From NCBI RefSeq assembly GCF_039536245.1, contig NZ_BAAAYN010000001.1, positions 127,811 to 191,810 of the forward strand: DNA of 64,000 nucleotides, given 5' to 3'. Position numbers and translations under genes: made by a program. The notes beneath the pieces were generated by a model. That model saw only the letters and a list, made by a program, of their open reading frames with translations, was not told where the DNA came from and made no database searches. Every line of letters starts with the position of its first letter. Within the stretch, counting starts at the first letter, position 1. This document shows, piece by piece, positions 40,737-48,017 of this stretch. The DNA is from Cryptosporangium minutisporangium (lineage in GTDB: Bacteria > Actinomycetota > Actinomycetes > Mycobacteriales > Cryptosporangiaceae).

Positions 40737-41330
40737 ATGAGCGATCTGGGGCTGGACGCGTTAACGGTCAGGGCGAAGACAGGTTGCGAAGCGGTGACCG
40801 TCGGGGGTGTGCCCATGGGCGTCACCGTGCTGGACTTCTGGCAGTGGGCATGTTCGGACCTGGCCAACAACGCCATGCGCGGTGTCCTCGCGGAGTACCT
40901 CGTCGGCCAGGCCCTCGGCTGTGTCAGCGGACAGACACGGACAGAATGGGACGCCTACGATCTGCTGACGCCAGAGGGCCGACGGGTCGAGGTAAAGAGC
41001 GCCGCATATCTGCAGAGCTGGTCGCAGACCCGTCTGTCCGCGATCGCGTTCGACATCCGGCCCACCACAGGCTGGGACGCGACGACGAATACCACCGCGG
41101 CAGAACGCCGTCGCCAGGCGGAAATTTATGTCTTCTGTCTCCTGCACCACTGCCACAAGCCCACGGTCGATCCCCTCGATACCGACCAGTGGACTTTCTA
41201 CGTCTTACCGACAGCGAGACTTGACGCCGAACTCGGCACCCAGAAACGGCTCTCGCTGAACGGACTCAAGCGGCTTGACCCCCGAGTAGGCACCTTCATC
41301 GATCTCCCCGCGCTGGTCGCCCTGGAATAG
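40737..41330 (+). CDS. PD-(D/E)XK-type nuclease-like protein
   Basis: A 197-residue soluble protein from ATG 40737, with GAGGTGAC just upstream. A conserved N-terminal motif, GVTVLDFWQWACSDLANNAM, precedes RGVLAEYLVGQALGC. Then come TEWDAYDLLTPEGRRVEVKS and AAYLQSWSQ, giving Glu in the helix, Asp in the WDAYDL strand and the ExK pair in VEVKS. That is the catalytic pattern of the PD-(D/E)XK fold shared by restriction enzymes and repair nucleases. A family of near-identical layout is common in actinobacteria, but no activity has been shown that I know of. It has no methylase or immunity gene beside it. It lies alone between two perfect 17-bp direct repeats. Confidence 0.72.
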   Translation: MSDLGLDALTVRAKTGCEAVTVGGVPMGVTVLDFWQWACSDLANNAMRGVLAEYLVGQALGCVSGQTRTEWDAYDLLTPEGRRVEVKSAAYLQSWSQTRLSAIAFDIRPTTGWDATTNTTAAERRRQAEIYVFCLLHHCHKPTVDPLDTDQWTFYVLPTARLDAELGTQKRLSLNGLKRLDPRVGTFIDLPALVALE

Positions 41331-41371
41331 GCGCGTCGTCCTTCTGGCTCGGGCCGCGAACAGTTACGGAA

Positions 41372-41388
41372 CGTGCTCATCTGCCGCG
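41372..41388 (+). repeat. 17-bp direct repeat, right copy
   Basis: CGTGCTCATCTGCCGCG, identical to 40586-40602. It lies 42 bases beyond the nuclease-like gene stop. Neither copy is part of a longer shared sequence. Confidence 0.7.
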
Positions 41389-41446
41389 AGCAGGGGACAG
41401 ACCCGGTCGACGTGCGTCCGCAGCATTCCCTCGGGTCGTCGAGCCT

Positions 41447-41899
41447 TCAGCTTCGCCGTCTCTTCCAGACTCGTAACGTCTGATGGCGCAAGGGCTGCGA
41501 GCGTTCCTTCGCCTGCGTCAACACGACGAGTTCATCGATTACCTCCTCCGAGGAGAAACCCTCCTCCAGCCACCGCAACGCCAGACCCGGCCAGTAGTCC
41601 GTCGGCCAGCCCAGAGCAATCCTCACCAGCGCCCCCAACGGCGGACCAACCTGACCCGGGACCAGCTGCTCAGCAAGGACCTGGCTCACCCGTACATAGG
41701 ACAGCTCAAGCATGGGCAGCGCCATCCGCAAGTCGCCCAGCATCGGACGGGCGGTCTGCAGTCCACGCCCGACCCACCACGATCCGTCATCGTCGGCGAC
41801 CAACGCCAGGCCATGGCTATTGATGACCCACGCATGCCGCCACGACTCGGTGGCCTTGGCGATGGCGGAGACAAACGCGAGCTCGCCAGGCAGTTCCAC
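41447..41899 (-). CDS. Protein of unknown function
   Basis: A 150-residue protein from GTG 41899. Third-position G/C bias is good through the frame. Features: ATESWRHAWVINSHGLALVA, DDDGSWWVGRGLQTARPMLG, then a helical C-terminus rich in Leu and Trp (LGWPTDYWPGLALRWLEEGF, then VIDELVVLTQAKERSQPLRH). No membrane helix or signal peptide. I do not recognise the family. It runs opposite the nuclease-like gene, and the two genes are convergent with 116 bases between stops. Confidence 0.6.
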   Translation of the reverse strand: MELPGELAFVSAIAKATESWRHAWVINSHGLALVADDDGSWWVGRGLQTARPMLGDLRMALPMLELSYVRVSQVLAEQLVPGQVGPPLGALVRIALGWPTDYWPGLALRWLEEGFSSEEVIDELVVLTQAKERSQPLRHQTLRVWKRRRS

Positions 41900-42167
41900 G
41901 AGGGCGGGCCTGCGTGCAACGCGCCCAAGGGATTACGGGTGCGTGGGTCCGGCAGCGTCACGAGGCGCGCCGCTACTGCCGAGACGACCCGCAGACCGAT
42001 CAGGATGTCGTCGGCACTCCCTCACGCACCTCAGTACCGCGAACGGTGCGAACAGGTGCCCTGACCCGAAGCCGCGCATCGCGAAGAGAATGCGAACAGT
42101 GTTGGTCCACGGTCCCCCGCCCAGTCGGAAGCACCTTGGGCACATCCACCATGAGGAGACTGTCTAT

Positions 42168-42545
42168 GCCGCAAATTGGCCCGTCGATCGGTGTCATAGG
42201 GCCCGGCGAAGGCGTCGCAAACGATCACGAAATCGCACTGGCCAGACAAGTCGGTCGTCTGCTGGGCGAGTTGCTGACGGGTCCTTTGCTGACAGTTGGC
42301 CCGCTTCGCAGCTTGCTGGGACGGATGGTGCTTGGACTCATAGCATCGATCGGTGGGCATCCTCTGGACCACCGATTCGGGGCCGGACCCGTCGCTGCGG
42401 CAGGTATTCGCTGCCGACCGGCCATCTGCCATCGCGACGGCTGTGGTCGGTGGAATCGACGTCCTCGTCACGCTGACGGACGAGCACGAGGATTTCGACT
42501 GCCACCTTGGAGAGCTCATTTGGCGGTCGTCAAATAGAGGGCAGA
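42168..42545 (+). pseudogene. Remnant of a SLOG/TIGR00725-like gene and an unidentified fragment
   Basis: From ATG 42168 the frame begins MPQIGPSIGVIGPGEGVAND, then EIALARQVGRLLGELL, which matches the opening of SLOG-fold (LOG/TIGR00725-like) nucleotide-binding proteins: a Rossmann GxGE loop followed by the first helix. The expected next strand does not follow and the rest reads as nonsense. From about 42353 another frame gives sensible, high-G/C-third-base sequence (IATAVVGGIDVLVTLTDEHE, then DFDCHLGELIW) but has no stop of its own before the next gene. I take both as gene fragments. The family call for the first part rests on about 35 residues. Confidence 0.4.
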
Positions 42546-42566
42546 CCCCACCGCTAACGTCGAATC

Positions 42567-42941
42567 ATGGGCTTCCGGGTTCTGGCGTGCGTGGTCATGG
42601 TGACGCACTTCGCCTTCATGGGGCTGCTAGTTTTCGGCGGGTGCCTGGCCTGGCGGTGGCCGCGGGCGCTCGCCCTGCACGTGCCCGCCGTCCTCTGGGC
42701 CGTCACGACGCTGATGGTCTCCATCCCCTGCCCGCTCACCCGGCTCGAGAACGCGCTGCGTGCCCGCGGCAGCTGGCCGCACCTAGCGCCGGGCGGGTTC
42801 CTCGACCACTACATCGAGGGCGTCTGGTTCCCGGAGGAGTACACGCCCCTCGTCCAGGCTGCGGTTGCCGTCGCCATCGCCGCCTCGTGGGTCGGCGTTG
42901 CGATCACGACAGGCCAGCGGAGGAGGATCACCGCCCGGTAA
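42567..42941 (+). CDS. DUF2784-type small membrane protein
   Basis: A 124-residue protein starting at ATG 42567. Helices at about 5-28, 34-55 and 96-115, with the family sequence VTHFAFMGLLVFGGCLAWRW, IPCPLTRLENALRARG and FLDHYIEGVWFPEEYTPLVQ. This is the DUF2784 pattern (short N-terminal helix pair, a CPLT loop and a tyrosine-rich loop). Members are widespread in bacteria and of unknown role. There is no ribosome-binding site, and TAACGT lies seven bases upstream of the start, so a leaderless transcript is possible. Confidence 0.85.
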   Translation: MGFRVLACVVMVTHFAFMGLLVFGGCLAWRWPRALALHVPAVLWAVTTLMVSIPCPLTRLENALRARGSWPHLAPGGFLDHYIEGVWFPEEYTPLVQAAVAVAIAASWVGVAITTGQRRRITAR

Positions 42942-43136
42942 GGCGTCAGTCTCGGCGGTGTCTTCGACGGGAGCGGTGGCAGCGCTGGCTCGACTGTCAC
43001 GGCGATCGATGGTGTTGGCAGTTGTCAGCGCTGTGATCAGCCGATGTGCACTGCCGCAGGTGGCGCTCGACATTGACCCATCTACGAGCGGGCGGTGTGT
43101 TGGGGCTTTGGTTGTCAATGAGTGGCTGGACAGCTA

Positions 43137-43598
43137 CTAAAGGCTCATCCAGCAGTGAAGTGACTCGCCGTGCTCACGGGCCCGGGTGGCCAGCGCGGTG
43201 AAGTCGGCGATCACTTCGCGAAGAAACTCATTGTCGGCGTAGCCGCCGAACTCCTCAACGGTTGCCCACCGGTCGGCAAGGCCCGGCACCTGATCGGCAG
43301 GGATGCCAGCAAGTTCGTCTCGGGCGCGGTCGTCGAGGACGGTGACCCACGGACCCTCGTGGGCCATGTCCTGCTCTCCGCCCTCCGGCCAGATCAGGCG
43401 CTCGTCAACCAGGCCTGGGCGCCACTCCTGGTCGGTCGCGAAAGCGACCAACTGGCCGAGAATGACGCACGGGTCAATGGTCTTCAGCTCGATTCCGTCG
43501 AAGACGCCCGGCACGGGTGAGGCCGCGTCGTTCTCGTTCATATGACCGCGCACCTCGGCCTCGCTGGGCGCCCGGAAGTAATCGAAAAGAACACCCAC
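43137..43598 (-). CDS. Protein of unknown function
   Basis: A 153-residue acidic, soluble protein from GTG 43598 with AAAGGA upstream. It begins MGVLFDYFRAPSEAEVRGHM and has FDGIELKTIDPCVILGQLVA, WPEGGEQDMAHEGPWVTVLD and a helical end (DFTALATRAREHGESLHCWM). Similar proteins starting MGVLFDYF occur in streptomycetes; none has a known role that I recall. Its size, acidity and place in a region of short genes are typical of immunity proteins, but there is no toxin here to support that. Confidence 0.72.
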   Translation of the reverse strand: MGVLFDYFRAPSEAEVRGHMNENDAASPVPGVFDGIELKTIDPCVILGQLVAFATDQEWRPGLVDERLIWPEGGEQDMAHEGPWVTVLDDRARDELAGIPADQVPGLADRWATVEEFGGYADNEFLREVIADFTALATRAREHGESLHCWMSL

Positions 43599-43732
43599 TG
43601 CTATCCTTTCCAGGTCGGATCGAAGCTCACGAGCGTCGGATCATCCGGCCACCGTTCTACTGTCGGACGCTCGGGACTTATTGCGCCCACGCCGGCCGTT
43701 CCTAGTCCATCCTTCGCTGACGAAACGCTGGC

Positions 43733-44056
43733 TCACCACAGTCCGCGCTCGCGGGCGAGGTGCTCGACCGCGCCCGCTGCCTCCCTCAAGTCCACGCCGG
43801 TAAGAGCGCGGTATTCCTTGATCACCGCCATCCTCCGCCCATTCCGCAGGAACTCCACAACGCCGGTCAGGTCGGGTTGGTGCGGCTCGACACCCAGGCG
43901 CTCGTTCACGACCGCGAGCTGACGTTCGAGCGCGGCGAGCCGCGCGTCAGTCCGTCGCTGATCGCTGCCTCGATCGAGGTAGCCAGCCAGCAATGTCCGA
44001 GCCAACCATCCCACCACCACGATCACCGCAATGGTGATGAATGCGGCATCCTTCAT
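43733..44056 (-). CDS. Membrane-anchored protein with L7/L12-like C-terminal motif
   Basis: A 107-residue protein from ATG 44056 (TTG 44068 is possible). One helix (about 3-24) leads to a coiled segment (RRTDARLAALERQLAVVNER) and a C-terminal domain with MAVIKEYRALTGVDLREAAG followed by AVEHLARERG. That end resembles the C-terminal domain of ribosomal protein L7/L12 (IKxYRxxTGxxLxEA), which binds translation factors. In L7/L12 the same surface also recruits other GTPases. A membrane-tethered copy is odd; similar short proteins are known in actinobacteria, without a role. It lies in a region of small unknown genes. Confidence 0.7.
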   Translation of the reverse strand: MKDAAFITIAVIVVVGWLARTLLAGYLDRGSDQRRTDARLAALERQLAVVNERLGVEPHQPDLTGVVEFLRNGRRMAVIKEYRALTGVDLREAAGAVEHLARERGLW

Positions 44057-44315
44057 GTGGGTTATCAAAGCAAGTGCCCCATCGGACGCAGGGAGCGGCC
44101 GACTGTCCGGGCGGCTTACTCGTCTGCCGCTGCGGGGCCCTGCGATAGTCCTCGCGTGACGTTCCCGCTGGAGGCGCTGGAACCAGAACCACTACTACTG
44201 CGGCGGGAAAGGGTCCTCGACGGATACTGCTCCGTCGACCGGTGGCCGTCGTCGCCGACGGCGAGCGAAACGGACGCGGCGTATCCCCGGGCAACCGGTA
44301 TCGCGGTAGCCGGCG

Positions 44316-44564
44316 TCAAGCGCCCGGCCGACCGGCACGCCAACGGCGGCGCCTGTCGACCGCGCGCTCCAGCGTCAGGACAACCACTACCATTTCGAGC
44401 GCGGACCGCCAGCCGAATCGGCCCTCCGGGTACTCCCCGAGTGTGTCGAGCGCGACGAACACTGCCACGAGGAGATAGCCGACGGCGGCACGGCCAGCCT
44501 TCCGATCGCGAGTAGTGACCGTCCTGGCCGGCAACTCCTGGCACGACCGTCGTTCGCCTGTCAT
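44316..44564 (-). CDS. Short membrane protein of unknown function
   Basis: An 82-residue protein from ATG 44564, which overlaps the stop of the upstream gene (ATGA). Two hydrophobic stretches: AAVGYLLVAVFVALDTLGEY and RSALEMVVVVLTLERAVDRR, with a basic C-terminus. The overlap makes it likely that it is translated with the upstream gene. Function unknown; homologues were not recognised. Confidence 0.62.
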   Translation of the reverse strand: MTGERRSCQELPARTVTTRDRKAGRAAVGYLLVAVFVALDTLGEYPEGRFGWRSALEMVVVVLTLERAVDRRRRWRAGRPGA

Positions 44565-45085
44565 CCCTGCCCCAGGGCACGGCGGACCAGATCTCCCCGA
44601 TCCGTCCAGATCGCCCGCGCCTCGATCCCTTCGGCGAGCAGGCGACCGAACACCGGGCTGCGTGCGGCTGCGCGGCGTATCAACGCGACTGCCTCGTCGG
44701 AGGGAATGCCGTCGACCCAGTCCTCCACGACGCCCGCACACAAATGCACCCGCGCGTCGTCGCCGGCCGGCGCGGCCTCGACGATCCGGATCACCAGCTC
44801 GGTCGAGGCGACCGGATCCATCATGACCTCACCCAAAATGCGAAAGTAGGCCACCGACGCCGGCGAGGGGTCATCACGATCCTTGAGACGCCAGGCGCGA
44901 TCACCTGCCCCGCCTGCCTGCTCGGCACGGTAGCGCCAGTACAACCCCGCGTCCGACCCGGTCACCTCAACCCTTCCCAGACGCAAGCGCCGGGGTCTGT
45001 CAGAGGAGCCTCGGTCGACTCGATTGGTTAGTAGGAAGCTACCTACGTGAGTGGCCTGAGCGAACGTAGCTCGTGCCGCAGTCAT
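44561..45085 (-). CDS. Protein of unknown function
   Basis: The start is uncertain; ATG 45085 is the longest reasonable choice, and GTG 44854 (VAYFRILGEVMMDP) the shortest. The convincing part is acidic and helical: MDPVASTELVIRIVEAAPAG, then VHLCAGVVEDWVDGIPSDEA and VALIRRAAARSPVFGRLLAE. It resembles short actinobacterial proteins of the DUF6869 kind in having a CAGVVED-like helix, but that link is weak. It overlaps the downstream membrane gene by four bases. Bases 45086-45368 beyond it show no clear gene. Confidence 0.55.
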   Translation of the reverse strand: MTAARATFAQATHVGSFLLTNRVDRGSSDRPRRLRLGRVEVTGSDAGLYWRYRAEQAGGAGDRAWRLKDRDDPSPASVAYFRILGEVMMDPVASTELVIRIVEAAPAGDDARVHLCAGVVEDWVDGIPSDEAVALIRRAAARSPVFGRLLAEGIEARAIWTDRGDLVRRALGQG

Positions 45086-45368
45086 TGGGTAAGGACGTGG
45101 GTTCAGCGATCGATGTGTCGGTCGAGGTACTCGGCGGTCATCCGCCAGTGCTGGTCGTCTTCGTACCGAAGCCCGCCCAGGGCTGCTCGCCGCGCGGCGC
45201 CACGACGCAGTCATATGAACCTAACGCCCATCGCGGTTACGGCCATATGCCGTCGGCGCCGTGCCGCGAACGCACGCACACGCCGCTGAGCCGATGGAAC
45301 TGGTCGGCGGTGTAGTCGACCTCCGTTCCGCACGGAAGCGATTCCAGTACCTTCCGAACTCTCTCGCC

Positions 45369-45656
45369 TCAGGTCTGCAGAGCCTTGCGTTCGACCTCCA
45401 TGGCTTCGAGCCTCCGGTTCAGCGACGGGGGAAACGCGCGCCTGTACTTCGCCGCTATCTGCTCGACGACGCTCGCAGCCGCTATCAGTCGCTCAGTGTC
45501 GGAGTCGTCGGTCGCGGGATCGCCGAGGGCCGACAGCGCCGGTCCTAGGTTCTCCTGAATCTCATCGGGCATGGAGTCGAATAGCTCCATGTCGTCCGTG
45601 AACACCAGGTCGACAAGCGCTTGCGCCGAGTCACGGAATCTACGATCGTCGCCCAC
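45369..45656 (-). CDS. Short acidic protein of unknown function
   Basis: A 95-residue protein from GTG 45656. It is helical and acidic (FTDDMELFDSMPDEIQENLG, then GDPATDDSDTERLIAAASVV) and closes with NRRLEAMEVERKALQ. No membrane helix, signal or known motif. Third-position G/C supports coding. The neighbours are short unknown genes. Confidence 0.58.
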   Translation of the reverse strand: MGDDRRFRDSAQALVDLVFTDDMELFDSMPDEIQENLGPALSALGDPATDDSDTERLIAAASVVEQIAAKYRRAFPPSLNRRLEAMEVERKALQT

Positions 45657-46217
45657 TCGCTACCCCTTGATGTCGTGTCGTAGCCGATCTCCGGCTCGGC
45701 GAGGCGTGGCCGGCAAGTTACCCAGCTGGGAAGCCCGGTAGTTCCGTGGCCACGGCTCGCTCGTGCCGCGCTGCGGGCCCGCTCATGGGACTCGAAGATG
45801 CCGCGCTGGCGACCTCATTCCGGTTCCACATCCATGCTGCAGCAAGCTGAGCTGACGTCCCTCGCTGTCGGGGGCGGGACGTGAGGTCAGCGGATGGCCG
45901 AAGCCGTCGGCCTTGAAGGCCTCCGGTGAGACAACGGCCATCGCCCACTCGATCGGTCCGTAGCGGCACCAGCGCGCAGACCGACCGCAGCCCAATCCAC
46001 TGCAGCCGTCGCAGCGTCGGCGATCGCGGACAACGGTGCAGCGGCGGCTGCCACGATCAGGCCCCACGACGCGTGCCTCGCTCACAACTGACACCTAACC
46101 GCGCGTGACCGCGATTGTTCGTCAGTTCCGACTGCAGGATCGCCCGGACGGACGCCACGATGTTCGCGAGGGCTGACCGCGGCCGGGTGTCCCGACGTAG
46201 GTCGCATCACGTCCGAA
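45657..46217. other. Stretch with no convincing gene
   Basis: 561 bases. Minus-strand frames at 45783-46094 and 45718-45969 are open but lack start sites and third-position bias; a piece of the first reads MAVVSPEAFKADGFGH, which may be a gene fragment. Nothing else is visible. The segment separates two groups of leftward genes. Confidence 0.5.
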
Positions 46218-46850
46218 TCAGCGTACGAACGGGGTAAGGATGGCTGCCAGTGCTTCGTCGGTCGGTTCCACGTAGTGCTTGGTGCGGTCGTCCTCGTCGT
46301 AGCTGAGGTGGGTCGCTGGGCACTCACCTGCTTTGGTGCTCATGCGTCGGTCGAGCAGGCTCTTGCCAGTGCGCGACTCCAGAATCTGGATGCGCCACGT
46401 CGTGTCGTACAACACGACGGTCACCGGCGCGCCGTCCTCGAAACTGTCGTTCATGGCGCAGGTCTCGGCCGACGCCGTCGCGGCCACGCGCTCGCGGCAG
46501 AACACGAGGTCGACGTTGTTCACGTCGTCGCCGCCGGCGTACCACACGTTCGGTGGGTCGCTCGGCGGGCTCTCCTGCACATGCCAGATCGAGTCGTAGT
46601 ACAGGTACGCGACCGAGTGCTTGGCACCCTTGGCAGCCGAGTACGCAGGCAGGCCCCGGAAGCCTGGCTCGTCGATGCACACGCGCCGGAGCCGCACCGG
46701 TTCGGGCGGCAGGGTGAGCTCGGGAGTGGGAGACACAGACACCTCACTGCCCGCGTCGGCGACCGGTCCGTCGGACAGTCCGCATGCCGTGGTGGAGAGC
46801 GCCAGTAAGGAGGCGGCGACGGCAGCGCCGTTTCGAAGTTGGACGATCAT
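46218..46850 (-). CDS. Lipoprotein of unknown function
   Basis: A 210-residue protein from ATG 46850. A signal peptide (AVAASLLALSTTAC) ends in a lipobox with the cysteine at about residue 23, so it is lipid-anchored. A Pro-rich linker follows (SPTPELTLPPEPVRL), then a small mixed domain with several cysteines and YYDSIWHVQESPPSDPPNVW. The motifs do not match a family I know. It precedes a 307-base gap with no gene on the left of a regulator. Confidence 0.72.
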   Translation of the reverse strand: MIVQLRNGAAVAASLLALSTTACGLSDGPVADAGSEVSVSPTPELTLPPEPVRLRRVCIDEPGFRGLPAYSAAKGAKHSVAYLYYDSIWHVQESPPSDPPNVWYAGGDDVNNVDLVFCRERVAATASAETCAMNDSFEDGAPVTVVLYDTTWRIQILESRTGKSLLDRRMSTKAGECPATHLSYDEDDRTKHYVEPTDEALAAILTPFVR

Positions 46851-47157
46851 GACTTCCTTGTGACGAGGTGGCTGGCCACGCCCAGGCTAGAGAGGCACGC
46901 AACCGTGCATGCGGTGCGCACCAGTTCGGCATGACACTGCGCTCCCAGGCGCGCTGGTGTCCACCACGAAACCACTCAGCCGCGGTGACAGCTGCGAGCA
47001 CCAGAATCAGTCATCACCGCCCGCACTGACGTCATCACGGATGGCACCCGGAAACGGGTTCATCCCCGTCCGATGAACCGCGAAAAACCGCCGACGATCC
47101 ACGCAGAGTTCATTAACCGTCTGAGCGGTCCAACGCAGTACCAACAAGTCCGACTGG
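46851..47157. other. Gap with no recognisable gene
   Basis: 307 bases. No frame is both open and biased. The region should include the promoter of the leftward lipoprotein. It contains no long inverted repeat that I could see. Confidence 0.5.
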
Positions 47158-47580
47158 TCAGTGGTCGGTAGCCCCTGCCGCGTCGAACGCGGCCGTCAGT
47201 TTGCGCATCGCCGACGCCGCGCTCTCCGTGGCCGTGGGTCCCAGCGCGGCCAGGCTACTCATCAGCGCCACCATTTCCGGGAAGTCCAGCGTCAGCGCGA
47301 TCCGTCCCGGCGGCAGCGGAAGGCTGACGCCACCGGCCCGGCCGCGCCGGGTGCGCAGCGGGATGCCGCTGGAACGAAGACGCTCGACGTCACGGGCGAT
47401 CGTCCGCGGGGAGACCGAAAGCTCACGGCCGAGCACGGCGAACGGAACTAGCCGGCCACGTGCCGCGCTCAGCCGCTCGACGATGACTTGGTGCCGTTCG
47501 ACCCGGCGGAGCACCAGGTGCGCGTCCCGGGACGACGCCGCCAGATTCGTGGCGACATCGTGCCTACCGGCGTGCTCCAC
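47158..47580 (-). CDS. Winged-helix DNA-binding protein (HTH_11/DeoR-like N-terminus)
   Basis: A 140-residue protein from GTG 47580. Residues 25-90 contain the HTH_11/YafY-type winged helix: VERHQVIVERLSAARGRLVP, then FAVLGRELSVSPRTIARDVE and RLRSSGIPLRTRRGRAGGVS. The rest lacks the WYL domain of full-length YafY regulators, so it is a short form. It is divergent from an NTF2-like gene whose start is 57 bases away, suggesting that it controls that gene. Effector unknown. Confidence 0.82.
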   Translation of the reverse strand: MEHAGRHDVATNLAASSRDAHLVLRRVERHQVIVERLSAARGRLVPFAVLGRELSVSPRTIARDVERLRSSGIPLRTRRGRAGGVSLPLPPGRIALTLDFPEMVALMSSLAALGPTATESAASAMRKLTAAFDAAGATDH

Positions 47581-47636
47581 GGTTCTCAGCGTATGACGAC
47601 ACTAGCGCGTCGTCTTTGCTGTTTAGCGTTCCCCGC

Positions 47637-47999
47637 ATGACTGATGCACTGCAGACAGCCCACGACTTCTTCGACCGGTACGCGCACGCGCTGCTCGCTC
47701 GCGACGAAAAGGCCGTTGCCGAGCTGTATGGCGTGCCGTCGCTCATTCTGTTCCCCGGCCAGGCGATCGCGGTCAGCGAGACCCGGCAGACCGCGGAGTT
47801 CTTCGCCTCGTCGTGGGACCAGTACGACGGCGTCGACACCGTCGACAAGCGCCTCACCGTGCTGGCCGAAGCCCCCGGCAGCCTCTGGGTCGACGTCACT
47901 TGGAGCTACCGCGGCGCTCCGCGCGAACGGTTCTGTTACCAGCTGGTGGAGGGCCCGGCGGGACACCGGATCGCCGTACTGACCCCGCTGGAGCTATGA
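47637..47999 (+). CDS. NTF2-like small protein
   Basis: A 120-residue protein from ATG 47637. The pattern TAHDFFDRYAHALLARDEKA, VAELYGVPSLILFPGQAIAV and GSLWVDVTWSYRGAPRERFC fits the NTF2/SnoaL alpha-beta cone. Such proteins bind small hydrophobic molecules or act as domains of enzymes. The role is unknown. It is divergent from the winged-helix regulator at 47158, probably its controller, and 18 bases from the convergent kinase gene. Confidence 0.75.
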   Translation: MTDALQTAHDFFDRYAHALLARDEKAVAELYGVPSLILFPGQAIAVSETRQTAEFFASSWDQYDGVDTVDKRLTVLAEAPGSLWVDVTWSYRGAPRERFCYQLVEGPAGHRIAVLTPLEL

Positions 48000-48017
48000 C
48001 GGCACCCCGCCCCGGGC

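Noticed and set aside
45108..45203. Short leftward frame ending LRYEDDQHWRMTAEYLDRHI before the stop
   Set aside because: Looks protein-like and may be a gene fragment, but it has no start and is too short to name.
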